Made by a program: the position numbers and the translations under genes. This document shows, piece by piece, positions 22,100 through 33,718 of a DNA stretch of 64,000 bases; the stretch's first letter is position 1, and each line of letters opens with the position of its first letter. The notes under the pieces are model-generated. The model saw only the letters and a program-made list of their open reading frames with translations. It ran no database searches and was not told where the DNA came from. The stretch is from Hypomesus transpacificus (Eukaryota; Chordata; Actinopteri; Osmeriformes; Osmeridae), in NCBI RefSeq assembly GCF_021917145.1, contig NC_061062.1:14592706-14656705 (forward strand). Reading direction: 5' to 3'.

Positions 22100-25000
22100 G
22101 GCTCCTGCTCACTGCGGAGCGCCGAGTCTGAACAAACCAATGGACGTGTTGGGGGAACCACCTTTAGTGTTGAGTTAATTTACCAAAGAGAACTACGACA
22201 AAGATCACAACCTCCGCTGATACAACGCAGGCTGGCGTCCGATGCTGGTCTACAGCAAAAAGCCTTGGACGATGGAGGAGAATGGAAGATGCAGGATGAC
22301 GGACAGTTCTTACATTTCCTGGATTGGTTGAGCTCCAATAGTGAGACCAGGCAGCCAGTGTCATTCCTTTCCAATATATTTTTTGTGTTTGAAGGGTCCT
22401 TTTTTCTGAGGATATTACATGAATTTCATGATTTGTTACGAAACAGTACACTTTTGATGTTTTTACTGATTTATCAGTTGTTTTATTTTTCGACACATAT
22501 TCTCAGTTTTTGGATAAACATTTGAGCTAAATGTAGGATTTACCATTTAAATATACTTGATGAGTGGGCACATATTTACCCTTGAAGTTTTTCTTGCCAC
22601 ACCAAGGATTGTCCTACAACATGCCTTTCAACCACCAAACCATCCATAAACCAGGAACCAAAAACTTATTGAGAAAGGTTTTACAACATTACTACTACCT
22701 TTTATGATTAAAGCTGACACATAAGTGTCTGCTTACATTACTCTTTCACTCTCTTTCACGAGCTGCTTTTTTATGGCCGGAAGAGATCATGATTCCTATA
22801 TAGCTGAGCATGCTATTTCTGAGATTTTCAGACAACTTTGTCTGACTTGTTTGTTAGTCTATTGAGCTCAATTACTTTTTTTGTGATGTCTGACAAGTAG
22901 ATAATAAGCACTCATTCAAGTGTACAGGGAACTTTTCTGCTTTTCAGAGTCAAAATTTAGTTTCTCCTTACAGTACATGTCAGTATTGTAATTCATTTGT
23001 ATTTTGAAAAACTCTGGAAAGGAATGACCAAGCGCTGCCTGTCTCGGAGCTCCCCCAGAAACAGACCAAGGTCAAAGTCAAGACCTCGCAGTTAGGTGTG
23101 ACGTTAACGCCCCCTGCTTGCCACGTCTCAGAAGGTTGAGAGTGGTGAGTCAGGTGTGGTCACATGATGAAGTCTTACCCATATGAACCATCTTTACGTC
23201 TATGATGGTGCAACACATGATCGTGCATACAGGATCACACTCCTTCCTTTCAGGGTGCTTATTCTAAGCATTCCATTATCTGATCTCTCAGAAGGAGGTT
23301 AGGGAGGAAGCTTTACATTTAGAATGGGTATTGTTTTGCATCAGATGACTATGGAATAGTCTAAATGCTTGTATGGCAAAAAAGGTTCTGGAAGGTTCCA
23401 TTTTGTACGGTACTGAAGACATCGAAATATCTCGTTACCCATTTTGTGTCTTTGTGACTAAAATCACTTTTTTTACTGCACAGGGTTAATGTATTATAAT
23501 CCGTGACATGAAACTAACTGGAACATTAGCGGGACGGTGTGGAAATTATTGAAAGGGCACACAATATAGCATAGCACTCTTGCTTGTCAAAGCCCACATC
23601 TATTATTTGATAGACCAAAATAGCCTGTTACAAATCCAGCTGACTTGCTAACTACAGTATGTGTGTTGATTCTCAATATGAAGATCAAGCCCTGGTATCC
23701 CAGAGTGATGTTTTTTAAGTTTGTCATGTGTTGATATATAAATGCACAGTACAGAACATATTGCTAGTGATAATGATATAATAAATATATGGTCATAATG
23801 ACAAAAAGATGATAATAAAAGTTTCTAACATACAATAGTAATATTGCACGAGGATATTTATATTTATTAAGAGTGATTGTAAATACTGCATTCATAATGT
23901 GATTGTGTCATGAATCTATGGACTATTGCTCTGTAGTTCTTCAACATCCATGAAAAGGAAAGGGTGGTAAGTTTGCATGTATGAGCGTACCTGGTTTACT
24001 CACAGTTCTCCACTGCCTTATTTATTTTAACTTGATAATTGGAATTTTACTGAAGTTAAATGTCTAATGTTGAAAAAGCATTTCAAGGCTTAACAGCTGT
24101 ATACACCACAATTGTTGAAACCTTGTGTGGATGTGCGCTTATGTCTCACTTTGCCTGCACCAAAGGTTTACATATGGCTCTTTACATAGTGCTGAACATG
24201 CTATTTAGTGGAGGCATATCACAGGTTGTGGTATGGTCTTTTATGCTGTGTTCACTAATGAAATATATCCATCAATCTTTGTTTTAAATCGTTTGACTGA
24301 ACTTAGGAAAGGGAACTTATCCCTTTATTCCTCCTTAAAGTATTACAAACTGAGTAGTGTTTCCTATATTACATTTTTATTTTTCATCCGTGTTTTTCTT
24401 CAAATAGTTTGTTTTGAATTATTTATGAAATGGATGAATGTATATTCTACCCATCAACATTGTATCTATGTGCAGTATTGAATTGAGACAGATTGTCTGA
24501 TTGGTCCTCGTATATCCAGTCTGCTTATTGGTCTGCATGTATATAGTCAGAATATTGGTCTGCATGTATATACAGTCAGTACATTGGTCTGTACACAGTC
24601 ACGTACTTACATACGTGGTACGTATCCAAGTTTGTGCATGAAGTGTGTTCAGTTTTCTTTACCTTCATGGTTTTGGTCTTTTGAATGATCTGTCTGTCAC
24701 CTACACCGACGTGAAGTTTAAGTTATTTGGTGGCATTAGCTGTACATGAGTGCTAATCAATTATGCAATTAAATGTCCATTTGGTTGTGAGCTTATACTT
24801 TTAATTTTTGCTTTTACTGACATCTGTACATATAAACATTGATGCTAAAATTCTATTTTTTCTCCAACAAATAAGTCTGACTTTAATCAGAGTTTACTCT
24901 TATGCCTAAGCATTAAGTTACTTGTTTATTATCCAAATCTGTGTAATTTATGTTTTGTCTTTAGTTTCTCAAACACTTGTGAAAGAAAGTCTCGGGCAGA

Positions 25001-25270
25001 GAGTAAGAATATGAAGAATTTAAAATAACCTTTGCATGTTGTTGTTGTGGTGTATGTGTTGTAGTACATCCATTTTGTCAGATGAGGGCAATGTTTAGTA
25101 ACACAATTCAAATTCTCGGCTGCAATTGTTAGAAAAATGGGGTTTGTAAGAACTACTGTAAATGGAAGCATTATGTGGGAAACAAGCCCATGTTTTAAGC
25201 AGTTTTAAAGGTGTGTTGTGTCATTTTAAGTTTCTTCAACTAATGTAAATAAAGTTGAACACTGGTTCGT
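22100..25270 (+). other. trdn: Long trdn 3' UTR
   Basis: No further coding exon is convincing after the stop at 22099. An AATAAA at 25248-25253 is the best plus-strand polyadenylation signal, giving a 3' UTR of about 3.1 kb. A few AG-preceded Lys-rich bits (near 23064) were not taken as exons. Confidence 0.5.
24500..24605 (+). repeat. Imperfect tandem repeat in the trdn 3' UTR
   Basis: About three copies of a ~33-bp unit with the core ATTGGTCTGCATGTATAT followed by CAGTCAG. No function can be assigned from sequence. Confidence 0.6.
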
Positions 25271-26695
25271 TGTCCAGATTTGTTGTGTGGGTAGATTTGT
25301 CAGTGAACATTTTTTGGTCTAAATTTTTCTTCTTTCTTTCCTTCTCTCTCTCTCGGTCCCTTACTCAGTCTTTGTCTTTGTCTCTCATTTTCTTTCTTTC
25401 TTTTTATCTTAAAGAGAATAAGAGGTACAGCGAGACACACAAAGAGATAAGAGATATAAAGAGAGCGGGAGACCAAAGCCATACCGTTATAAAGGACAAA
25501 TTTATGAATATTATAATTAAACACTACCATCAACATTATAGGCATTCACTAATAATAATGGCATTAAAATGTACTGGAACACTATCTCAATGTCAGATCC
25601 AAGCTACTGGGGACAGAGAGAAAAAAATTATTAAAGCGTTCTTCTGTGCACTTCTTGAGTTGTAATTTCTGAGGATATTTCAAGTAGAGCGTGCAAACCA
25701 ATCTTGTGTGATATTAATGTGGTTGACAATGGCCAAATAAGTTCCACTCCAGTTACCATGGTTTTGTGCAGCTCAATCCATTCAAGGCAGCCAAGAACTT
25801 GGCAACTAGAACGTTAGAATTAGAAGAATGGCCACTTGTAGTCCCAGTATTCAGTAGGCTGGACAGCACACAAGGCTAGCTGGGAAGCATTGGCTGATTC
25901 TTGAAGCAGGTGGGGGAGCTGAGGACAGTTATGGTGTTGAAAGCTAAAGAACTGCATAAAGACTAACTGTATTGAGAGTGATATAAAACATATAAATAAC
26001 CACAACAGACCTAATCAAAATGTCACTCACTGTGACCTGTTAATTTGCATTGTCAAACATGTCAATTTGAATATTAAAAGAAGGAGATTATGAGGTTTTA
26101 CAACCATGTGCTACAATATCTGGTCATATGGCACCGTATAGAAAGTAGGTCACTGTTAAGTATGGCATGGGTACATTTGTACTCAGACTGCCCTGTCCTT
26201 TGTGCTCAGGTTGCTGTGTCATGCCACGGACAGCATCTCGGCCACACACGGTTGGTTCAGACTATCGAATGATGCTCTTACGTAATGACACCACAACTTA
26301 AATCTGATTATCACTGCGTCCAGGGAGGAAGAGCCTTCGGCAACTGCCCCTCCTCCTCCTGCTCATGCCCTGCCTTAGGTTAATACAGGTCGTTCTCTTT
26401 CATGGGTTTACATGCATCACACCATACAGGACTACACCTTGGCAACACAGCAGTGTACTGCCCAGTCACTCAGCTGCTACTTGGGACTCGAGCATATTAA
26501 GATAGTCTTTGTTAATGTTTTAATGTTTTGAATCAGATTGATGCATGCTGACAACATTTTATTCAAACTACATTAACCCTGAAACTGTATACTCGTAAAA
26601 CATGAAGGCCCATTTGATTCATTAAGAAATGCTGCTGAATGTGCTTTGGGATTATGTACACAGAAAATACAAGACAATATACAAGGTCTTTAAGT
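25271..26695. other. Intergenic, between the convergent trdn and fabp7 3' ends
   Basis: CT-rich and then GA-rich low complexity at about 25330-25480, otherwise unremarkable AT-rich sequence. I see no exon, RNA gene or repeat family here that I can support. Confidence 0.5.
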
Positions 26696-26702
26696 CAAGT
26701 AA

Positions 26703-26708
26703 TTTATT
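26703..26708 (-). terminator. fabp7: fabp7 polyadenylation signal
   Basis: TTTATT on the plus strand is AATAAA on the minus strand, about 250 bp after the fabp7 stop. It is the nearest canonical hexamer I found. Confidence 0.5.
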
Positions 26709-26955
26709 TGTCCCTTTTTGAAAGTAGCACATTTTGAAACAAACTCAAACAATTAGGTCATTCAAAAAAAATTACCGCATTTCATACAAAATATATTGGT
26801 AGCTTTTTTGAGTTTTCTTTTTTTACATAAAAGCATTTTTCTCAAACATTTAGCTAATGTTAAAATAAGGGATCAAGTGCAAATTTGTGCATGTAATAAA
26901 AACGAGACGACAGTGGTGGTCAGTGCTGTGAAGAGTCGCTTGGTCATTGACAGAG

Positions 26956-28022
26956 TTATGCCTTCTCATATGTTCGTACAGCCTGGACTCCTTCAAAGGT
27001 TAAGGTCTGTGTGGGGGAAAGAGGTTTGGGATCAAGTGACTCATCTGATGATACACAAACATGCACACACCATCTCTCTCTTTTACTAAATATCAATATG
27101 CCATAGTTATGTCACTGAATAAACCACAGGTACATAAACCTTGTTACTCTTGACAACTCACCATGACCAGTTTCCCATCCTTGATCTCGCGGACAAACTT
27201 TGTCTCCTTGCCACCCCACTTCTGTACGTGCACCAGCTTGTCTCCTTCCATGGTAACAGTGGACTGCAAGAGGTGTACAGAGCAGTTCTGTTACAGCTAC
27301 AGTATGAATATCAAAGTCGAACCATGCAAGCGACAGGGCTAACACTTTAGATGTAGTTGATATTATTAACTAAATAATGATATATTTGGCTAATTATTGC
27401 TTGTACTATTGCATGTTCATCTGAAAACATATGAAACTCGCAAAGAACATCCAATATTGTTCCTGAGAACTGTGTTTTAAAGAGTAGCATAGTTCCATTG
27501 GAATATTTGTTTACTACTAAAGTTTGAGGTGCAGATGATGTTTGATACATACTTTGACATTACGGTCGTCTGCAGTCGTTTCGTCAAACTCCTCTCCCAG
27601 TTTGAAGGAAATCTCAGTGTTCTTGAAAGTACTCAGCGTCTTAACCACCACTTTGCCTCCTTCTTGACTTACGACAATGGTGGGTTTGGTGACATTGCCC
27701 ACTTGCCTTGTAGCAAAACCAACACCTGTGTAGAAAATAATATAAAATAATAATAATGTTAAACGTTGGATTGCTTACAATTGATGACTTACTTACAATG
27801 TCTCACTATCTTTAATTAGTTTCTTCAATTAATTTTCATTTCATTAATTTAACAGTTGTTATCCAAGGCAACGTACAAATAGTTCATTTAGTAAGTACAG
27901 CAGAAGATCAGTGGCATTCATTCATCAGTCATCTACACATATATCTCACCCAGTGCCTTCATGTATTCATCGAAGTTCTGACTGTCAATCAGCTTCCATG
28001 TGGCGCAGAATGCATCGACCAT
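26956..28022 (-). CDS. fabp7: Brain-type fatty acid-binding protein
   Basis: Small cytosolic beta-barrel carrier of long-chain fatty acids; in vertebrates FABP7 marks radial glia and neural progenitors. Exons in transcript order: 27950-28022, 27553-27725, 27162-27263, 26956-27006, that is 73, 173, 102 and 51 bp, the exact exon lengths of the family, giving 132 residues. The start reads [20 protein letters not shown], followed by [11 protein letters not shown], then [18 protein letters not shown] and the end [10 protein letters not shown]. Human FABP7 is near-identical in all these stretches. TRDN and FABP7 are also neighbours on human chromosome 6q22. Which teleost duplicate (a or b) this is cannot be told. 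Confidence 0.96.
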
Positions 28023-28614
28023 TTTGACAGTGCGGTAATCCAACCCTGCAGAACTGAGATTTTAAATTAATGTTGACAGATCGCCTCTGGTCTGTGTCCA
28101 GTAACTTTACGAGCTGCATGTCTACCAAATTAATACTGCAAAGAAAGGCGGGGTTTCTCTCGAGTACGAGCTTTCTGTCATCCCATTGGGGGATTTGCAA
28201 CACTACCTAAACTCTGATTGGTCAACCGAGATGTTGAGAACGGCTTTGTACACCGTTACAGTAATGCAAACTGTACTGGTATTGTGAACACATAAATTAA
28301 ATTATGAATTCGAACGTCAGATTTATTGACATGTATTACAAGTGTTAATTTGATCGTCTTTCAACGAACCACAGGCTTTTTGAGCCTAATAAGTGATGTA
28401 TGCAAAGAATGAAAATGTTGGTGCAATATTTTTTAATATAGTCAATATACAAATGTTTAACAAACAACAACTTATAAGGTAAGCTAAAAAAGATTACATG
28501 GTATCTTAAAAACGTTTGGTTCTTTTCTTTTTAGTGCACAGCTGCACACTTGTCACTTATTTTCAGGTATTCCTTACTTTGAAGTCTTGCAAAACACACA
28601 TAAAAGTATCACTA

Positions 28615-28825
28615 CAGTCAACCGTCTCTGGAGGAGGGGATCCCTCTCTGAATTGCTCCTCCCAAGGTTTCTTCAATTTTTTCTCCTGTTGGGAGTTTTT
28701 CCTTGTCTTCCTTGAGGGTTTAGGTTGGTTGAGGGGCAGTTCTATGGGCGTATGTGAAGCCCTCTGTGATATGCTTGTGTGTCAAAAGGGCTATACAAAT
28801 ACATTTGATTTGATTTGACTACATT
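28615..28825 (+). mobile_element. Teleost interspersed repeat with GATTTGATTT tail
   Basis: Ends with GGGCTATACAAATACATTTG and a repeated GATTT tail, preceded by CCCAAGGTTTCTTCAATTT and TTGGGAGTTTTTCCTTG-type sequence. This is a very common repeat type in teleost genomes. Boundaries are approximate and the family name is not given. Confidence 0.6.
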
Positions 28826-28893
28826 ACTTCAACTCACGCCTCATTCCTTCACTCGTCCTTCACTCAACGACACTTCATGGTGTGCACCCTCCT

Positions 28894-29703
28894 TCACACC
28901 TCCTTTATCAGAATACCGTAAGGCCGGATAGCCCCCTCCACAATCTTCCTCTCCTCTGTCTCAGATGAACCCTCCGGAACCGGAACCAGCCAGTAGTCTT
29001 CAGCTCTCCTGTGTTTCTCCCTGTAGTTAGGGTTCACCCGGTTCTGGAGGATGATCTTGTAGGTCTTTCCATTCTTCTTTGACACAAACTCATTAGCATA
29101 GCCTCTAGCTTGTTCCAGGTCTGGTGTAGAGTAGATGCCTCTGCCATACACCTGCCTTTTGCTGTTGTTCCCTGCCTTGTAATGGGATGCGATGATGCCC
29201 TCAGCTCCATCCTTGCTCGAGCCATGATAGGACACTGGCCATTCACCTGCAGAAGACTGGGTTCGAATCCCATTTGGACCAAGCCAAGTATCATCCCCAT
29301 ATTTGTCCAGTACCTTTAATGCAATCCGGTACCATCCACAAGGACGAGTGTACTTCTCTCCACCTCTTTTAAAATCCTGGGTGTCCGATGTTTGGGTGAA
29401 GTCATGATCAAACTGCCGGTCAAAGAATTTATCTTCATCAATGTAAAACTCTGTTGCTGAGGCTGTCTGTTTTCGGTTCTCGCTGACAGAGATAAATGAG
29501 AACATCCAGTCCACCCATGACACAGGGTTTAGCCAGTTAAGCAGGGACCCCACTCCCAGAGCTGCACCTATCAGAAAGCCGTCCACAGTTAACAGGTTGT
29601 CAGGCGTCTTCCCCTGGTTGGCCCTCTGAAACTCTGCCAGGGGCCTGACGCTTGAACCCAGGGCTGCTGAAATGGCCTCATATCGGACGTCTTCGTCAAG
29701 CAT
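28894..29703 (-). CDS. PARP-like / Gig2-like protein, function unknown
   Basis: An intact 269-codon single-exon frame. The first ATG (29703) gives MLDEDVRYEAISAAL; the frame is open a little further upstream without an ATG, so a spliced 5' exon is possible. A hydrophobic stretch lies at about residues 40-60 (VDGFLIGAALGVGSLL). The C-terminal half has RPCGWYRIALKVLDKY, then PVSYHGS, then VYGRGIYSTPDLEQA, then AEDYWLVPVPEG and RPYGILIKEV. The His in YHGS and the Tyr in GIYSTP resemble the H-Y positions of PARP-type ADP-ribosyltransferases and of the fish Gig2 proteins, which are interferon-induced. That relation is inference from short motifs. A broken second copy lies 1.8 kb upstream on the same strand. 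Confidence 0.68.
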   Translation of the reverse strand: MLDEDVRYEAISAALGSSVRPLAEFQRANQGKTPDNLLTVDGFLIGAALGVGSLLNWLNPVSWVDWMFSFISVSENRKQTASATEFYIDEDKFFDRQFDHDFTQTSDTQDFKRGGEKYTRPCGWYRIALKVLDKYGDDTWLGPNGIRTQSSAGEWPVSYHGSSKDGAEGIIASHYKAGNNSKRQVYGRGIYSTPDLEQARGYANEFVSKKNGKTYKIILQNRVNPNYREKHRRAEDYWLVPVPEGSSETEERKIVEGAIRPYGILIKEV

Positions 29704-29739
29704 CGCTGGACTGAGGGCAGTTGACACCACAGACACTGG

Positions 29740-30630
29740 TCATGCAGTTAGGTCTTGTTGTACTGTTGGCGAATGTAGCTAGTCAGTGAACAAACACAGA
29801 GGACTGTTAAACTCTTGGTTACACCCATGTATACGTGGCTAGGATACTTTCACTTTCTTTTCTTGTCAGCAGGAAATGTTTACAAAACTGGAAACCTTTA
29901 GTGTGTGTGTGTTAGGATAAAGAAAAATGCTACCCCAAAAGAATGGAGTTGTTTTGTGTACGGAAACAAGGTTTAGTACAGTAGCTTCCTGTAAGGATTG
30001 CAAAATGTAAACCAAACCAAGGCTGTGGACAAGGTCAAGAGCCGCAAGTTAACCAGTCTTTGTTTCTCCCTTCAAATTAAGGACATAGCAAACTTGAATA
30101 CAAAGGAAAAAAGTTTCATTTGCCGCAATGAACGATTAAAAGTCATGGAATTATCTATAATATTTATTAAATCTTTTAACAGCTTGTATTTTCAGGTAGT
30201 TTCCTGTAAATTCCCTGAACATTTATGGTAAAGAAAGAAATAGGAAAGTAATCAGATCATGTGCAGTTGATGTAATGAATGGGCCATGGTTGTCTAGCAC
30301 ATGTGACAGTGTGTAAATGTACTTTGAACTTGTTTTACAGTCTTCTCACAACTAAGGATTCATAGTAAATGTGTACATACCACATTCTGGTAGACCTTGT
30401 GTACATTAAGTTTACAAAGAGGGGAACAACAATTATAACAACAAAAAATTTACTATATATATAATTGAGAGAGGACTAAAATAGAATCTGAACCAAATAG
30501 GAATGAACAGGACTGAACTGACACCAACACCCAAAATCTTCCATTAATCATCATGTACATATGGATCATACAGTAGTTGATTACTAATGCCATGAAATGT
30601 GAACAATCATAACATTCAGAATACAAGTAA
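29740..30630. other. Intergenic, upstream of the PARP-like gene
   Basis: AT-rich sequence with a short ATATAT run near 30455. No exon or RNA gene is supported. It is the likely promoter region of the gene at 28894-29703, but no element could be assigned. Confidence 0.4.
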
Positions 30631-31165
30631 GTAAGTAAGACTTTATTTATATAGCACTTTTCATACAAGAATTGCAGCTCAAAGTGCTTTACATAAAATC
30701 AACAAAAACAATAATACAAGTTTGATCTAACTAGCCGCACTCTATCTGCGGTCTCTCGAATCCGTCTTAGATCCGAGCTGCCACTTGCAGTTTCTAATAC
30801 ACAAACATGACAAGGGGGTAGACAGGACGGGAAGATATAGCATAACATGAGGAGAGAGACAAGAACAAAAAGGCAACTCCCAGACTATGCTCCTAGAGGA
30901 GTACAGTGAAGGAACAGGCAAAAAACACCTCAACACAAAAGTACATACATTGTACAACATTACAGAACCACATGACTTGCAACGGGGAGGGGGGGAGGGG
31001 TATGGACAAGCAGCATCTGGACCTGCAGCCATGATAAGCGCTGGTCACAGACCTGCCAGCCACACCGGGGGAACAAGCAGGCGAAGGCGTTGGATGGGGG
31101 AAGGGGTGTAAGTTAGTGTATGAGTGTGCCTGGGTTGGCGCCTTCGTCTGGGCCACAATCAGTCA
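30630..31165 (-). mobile_element. Interspersed repeat, tail at the 30.63-kb end
   Basis: Begins with GTAAGTAAGACTTTATTTAT and ATAGCACTTTTCATACAAGA, then CTCAAAGTGCTTTACATAAA, typical of the tail of a teleost retroposed repeat, and is followed by about 450 bp of G+C-richer sequence. It lies between the two PARP-like copies. Only the tail is confident; the far end is a guess. Confidence 0.5.
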
Positions 31166-31499
31166 GATTCTCAGTTTGCAGATAGTATTGGTCATGACAA
31201 AATGAGTATAGACACTGGAATTTAGGAATCCGACATTCATTTGAATAACCTACTGTTCTCGTTTTCTTGACCAACACTCAAAGTAAACACCACATTTGAT
31301 GTTGCTGAATACATCTTAACTGACACTGCAGAAAGCTTTACTTTAATCAAAATCATTATTACTTTGATCAGACTCATCCATTTCTTTTGTCTGGCCTGTA
31401 TTTGGACTGTAATCAAAACAAACATCATTGTCATCATCACTGTCAGAGACAGTAAAGATATCTTCGTTGCTGAGATCAGAATCACTGTGGCTTTGATTA

Positions 31500-32151
31500 T
31501 TTCTTTTATCTCTTGAATCAGGATCCTGTAAGGACGAATTGAGCGCTCAACTATGAGTCTCTCCTTCTCAGCTGAGGTCCCCTCTGGCAGAGGAATCAAC
31601 CAATAATCTTCTTCCCCCTCACATATTTCTCTCTTTTGGATTGATCCTGACTGCATGACGACTCTGTAAATATTCCAATTTTTCTTAGACTGAAAAGTCT
31701 TAGTGTACCCAGGGGCTTAAGGCTTTACTTAGCTTTGGTGTTGAGTAGATCCCTCTCCCATAAACATCTCCACCTCCAGCTTTGTAATGAGACCTGATGA
31801 TACCTTTGGCTCCTTCAATCCTGGTTCCATGATGAGACCAGCCACTCTTCTGGAACAGACTCACTCTGCCACCCATCTGTACCCAACCAGGTGTTCCCAT
31901 CAGGGTATTTATCTTTAACCTTGAGGGCCATGCGATACCATCCACATGGACGTTCATATGGCATTACCCCTCGTACAAGCATCAGATGTAGAGTCATCAG
32001 TAAAGTCAAAATCATATGGGGGGTCAAAGAATTCAGATTCATCTATGAAGAGTTTGTCTTGGAGAGCTGAGAGTTTACTTAGAACTCTTCTGAAAGAAGC
32101 AGCCACATCATCAGAGCTCTTTCTCATTTTCATCCGATTCTGAATGCTCAC
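31500..32151 (-). pseudogene. Frameshifted copy of the PARP-like gene
   Basis: Segments similar to the intact gene at 28894-29703 appear in the same order but in different frames: FIDESEFFDPPYDFDF (near 32040), YERPCGWYRMALKVKDKY (near 31950), HYKAGGGDVYGRGIYSTP (near 31770), and EDYWLIPLPEGTSAEKER (near 31600). At least three frame breaks separate them, and the stop matching the intact copy is lost, so the last frame runs on to 31237. It is best read as a decaying tandem duplicate. Confidence 0.75.
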
Positions 32152-32159
32152 TCTCAGTT

Positions 32160-33718
32160 TCCAACGCTACTGAATCCTTGCTCACATCATTTCCAACAAC
32201 GGAGGCCACTTGTTGAGGAGGGTTGGATTACCAAGGAGGGCTGCAAGGGCTGTGGTTGTATAAAGGAAGAACACATGGTCAGAAAGTACCCACCCATTAC
32301 ACTTTTGATTTGACTAAAGGTATGAAGTATGGTTATACAACCTAAAATGATGTCTAAAATTGAATAATATATCCTCACAGCTTACCAGTGTGAATGCATA
32401 ATAATAGCTTAAAGCCAGTCAACAGACTGGTGGCCGAACTATACAAGTCATTAAAAACTTGTATAAACTTGTTTCCCAGTTCAGTTTCATTCCCATACAT
32501 AATTCAGTGTTTGAGCACACTTGCACCTTATGTATAGTTTGTCGTGCATATAATCTGTACATTGTATGATATATGTATTGCTTGAGAGTCGCTAACTATG
32601 GAGGAAGCAATGTACAAACATCCTTGCCAGGAATCACAAGACCTTTCTTAACATGACAGGAAGTGTCATTCCATTCCAGGGTGTGACCTTATTCATCATC
32701 ATTCACTTTGACAACTGTGACAATTCCGACTTGATCAGAGATCTGTAAAATGAATCGTTCCCAGTCAGCTGAACATAAGCGTGTGTTCACTTTAATCAAT
32801 ACTTAGTTTATATACATTATTTGACACACAAAAGATTACCATATTGTAGATCAAACCCAATTACATTTCTGTGTTACTCTCTTGGCAAATGATATAGCAT
32901 CATAGAAAACAATAGTTGCCCTGTATTTTCCCAAAATGTAGGATGAAAAACTCTTAATTTACTTGACTCTACGTGCTATTTATACTAAAGCCTTCTTACT
33001 AAGGGGACATTATTGCAGCAAACTTTAACAAATAGGCTTCTGTGAAAATCACTGTGTTGCCATCTCTTCCCCCTCCCTCCTTACAACAAGTGATCATATT
33101 ATAGGTTGACAAAGGAGGGGGATCCATTTTGAATAACACACAAATCAATCTTGAATATAATATTTAAATACCAACTCATATACAACCATGAAAGCTGAAT
33201 GCATAGCAGAGCTGTACTGTACTTGACAACCATTACAGTATGTTTGACATTTCACCTGTATTGTTTAATCGTTGCCATTTTAAATCCCTGAAATCCACAA
33301 ACCCAGATCATTGCGCACACTAGTAAAACATGATTCATTGGTAATACAATCTCGATGTAAGGTCTCAGAGATCAAAGAGGAGTGACAGCACTTTTGAATA
33401 CGGTGAAGAAGAAAGAATTGAGAGAGTGAGGTAGGAGGGACAAAGTAGAATTGGCTCTTGTCCATATTATTAAGGCATGCCAGAGAAAGAAAGAGAGATA
33501 CAGAGGGAAAAAGATACAGGGGGTGGAGATTACCAAAGTAAGAGTATTTTGAACATCATCTCACTCCAGAGTAAACAGTCTCAGTTCTCCTCTCTTCCCT
33601 CCTACTTGTATCATAATGTTTTGCTGTGTCCATGCGTTATTTGGCACACAAACCACCCTCAGTCGCAGATTGTCTGGTTGATTGACACCACAGGGACAAG
33701 GTCCGTCTGGATGCGGGC
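32160..33718. other. Intergenic region downstream of usp40
   Basis: No coding exon, RNA gene or known repeat supported. It should contain the usp40 3' UTR, but I found no convincing minus-strand AATAAA close to the stop at 33719. Confidence 0.4.

Noticed and set aside
23040-23100. A late alternative trdn exon (Lys-rich after CCCAG at 23064)
   Set aside because: In the phase of the gene it does not read as Lys/Glu cassette, has no proper donor, and lies after the conserved C-terminal exon.
25320-25550. Coding potential in CT/GA-rich sequence between trdn and fabp7
   Set aside because: Low complexity on both strands, no domain and no splice support.
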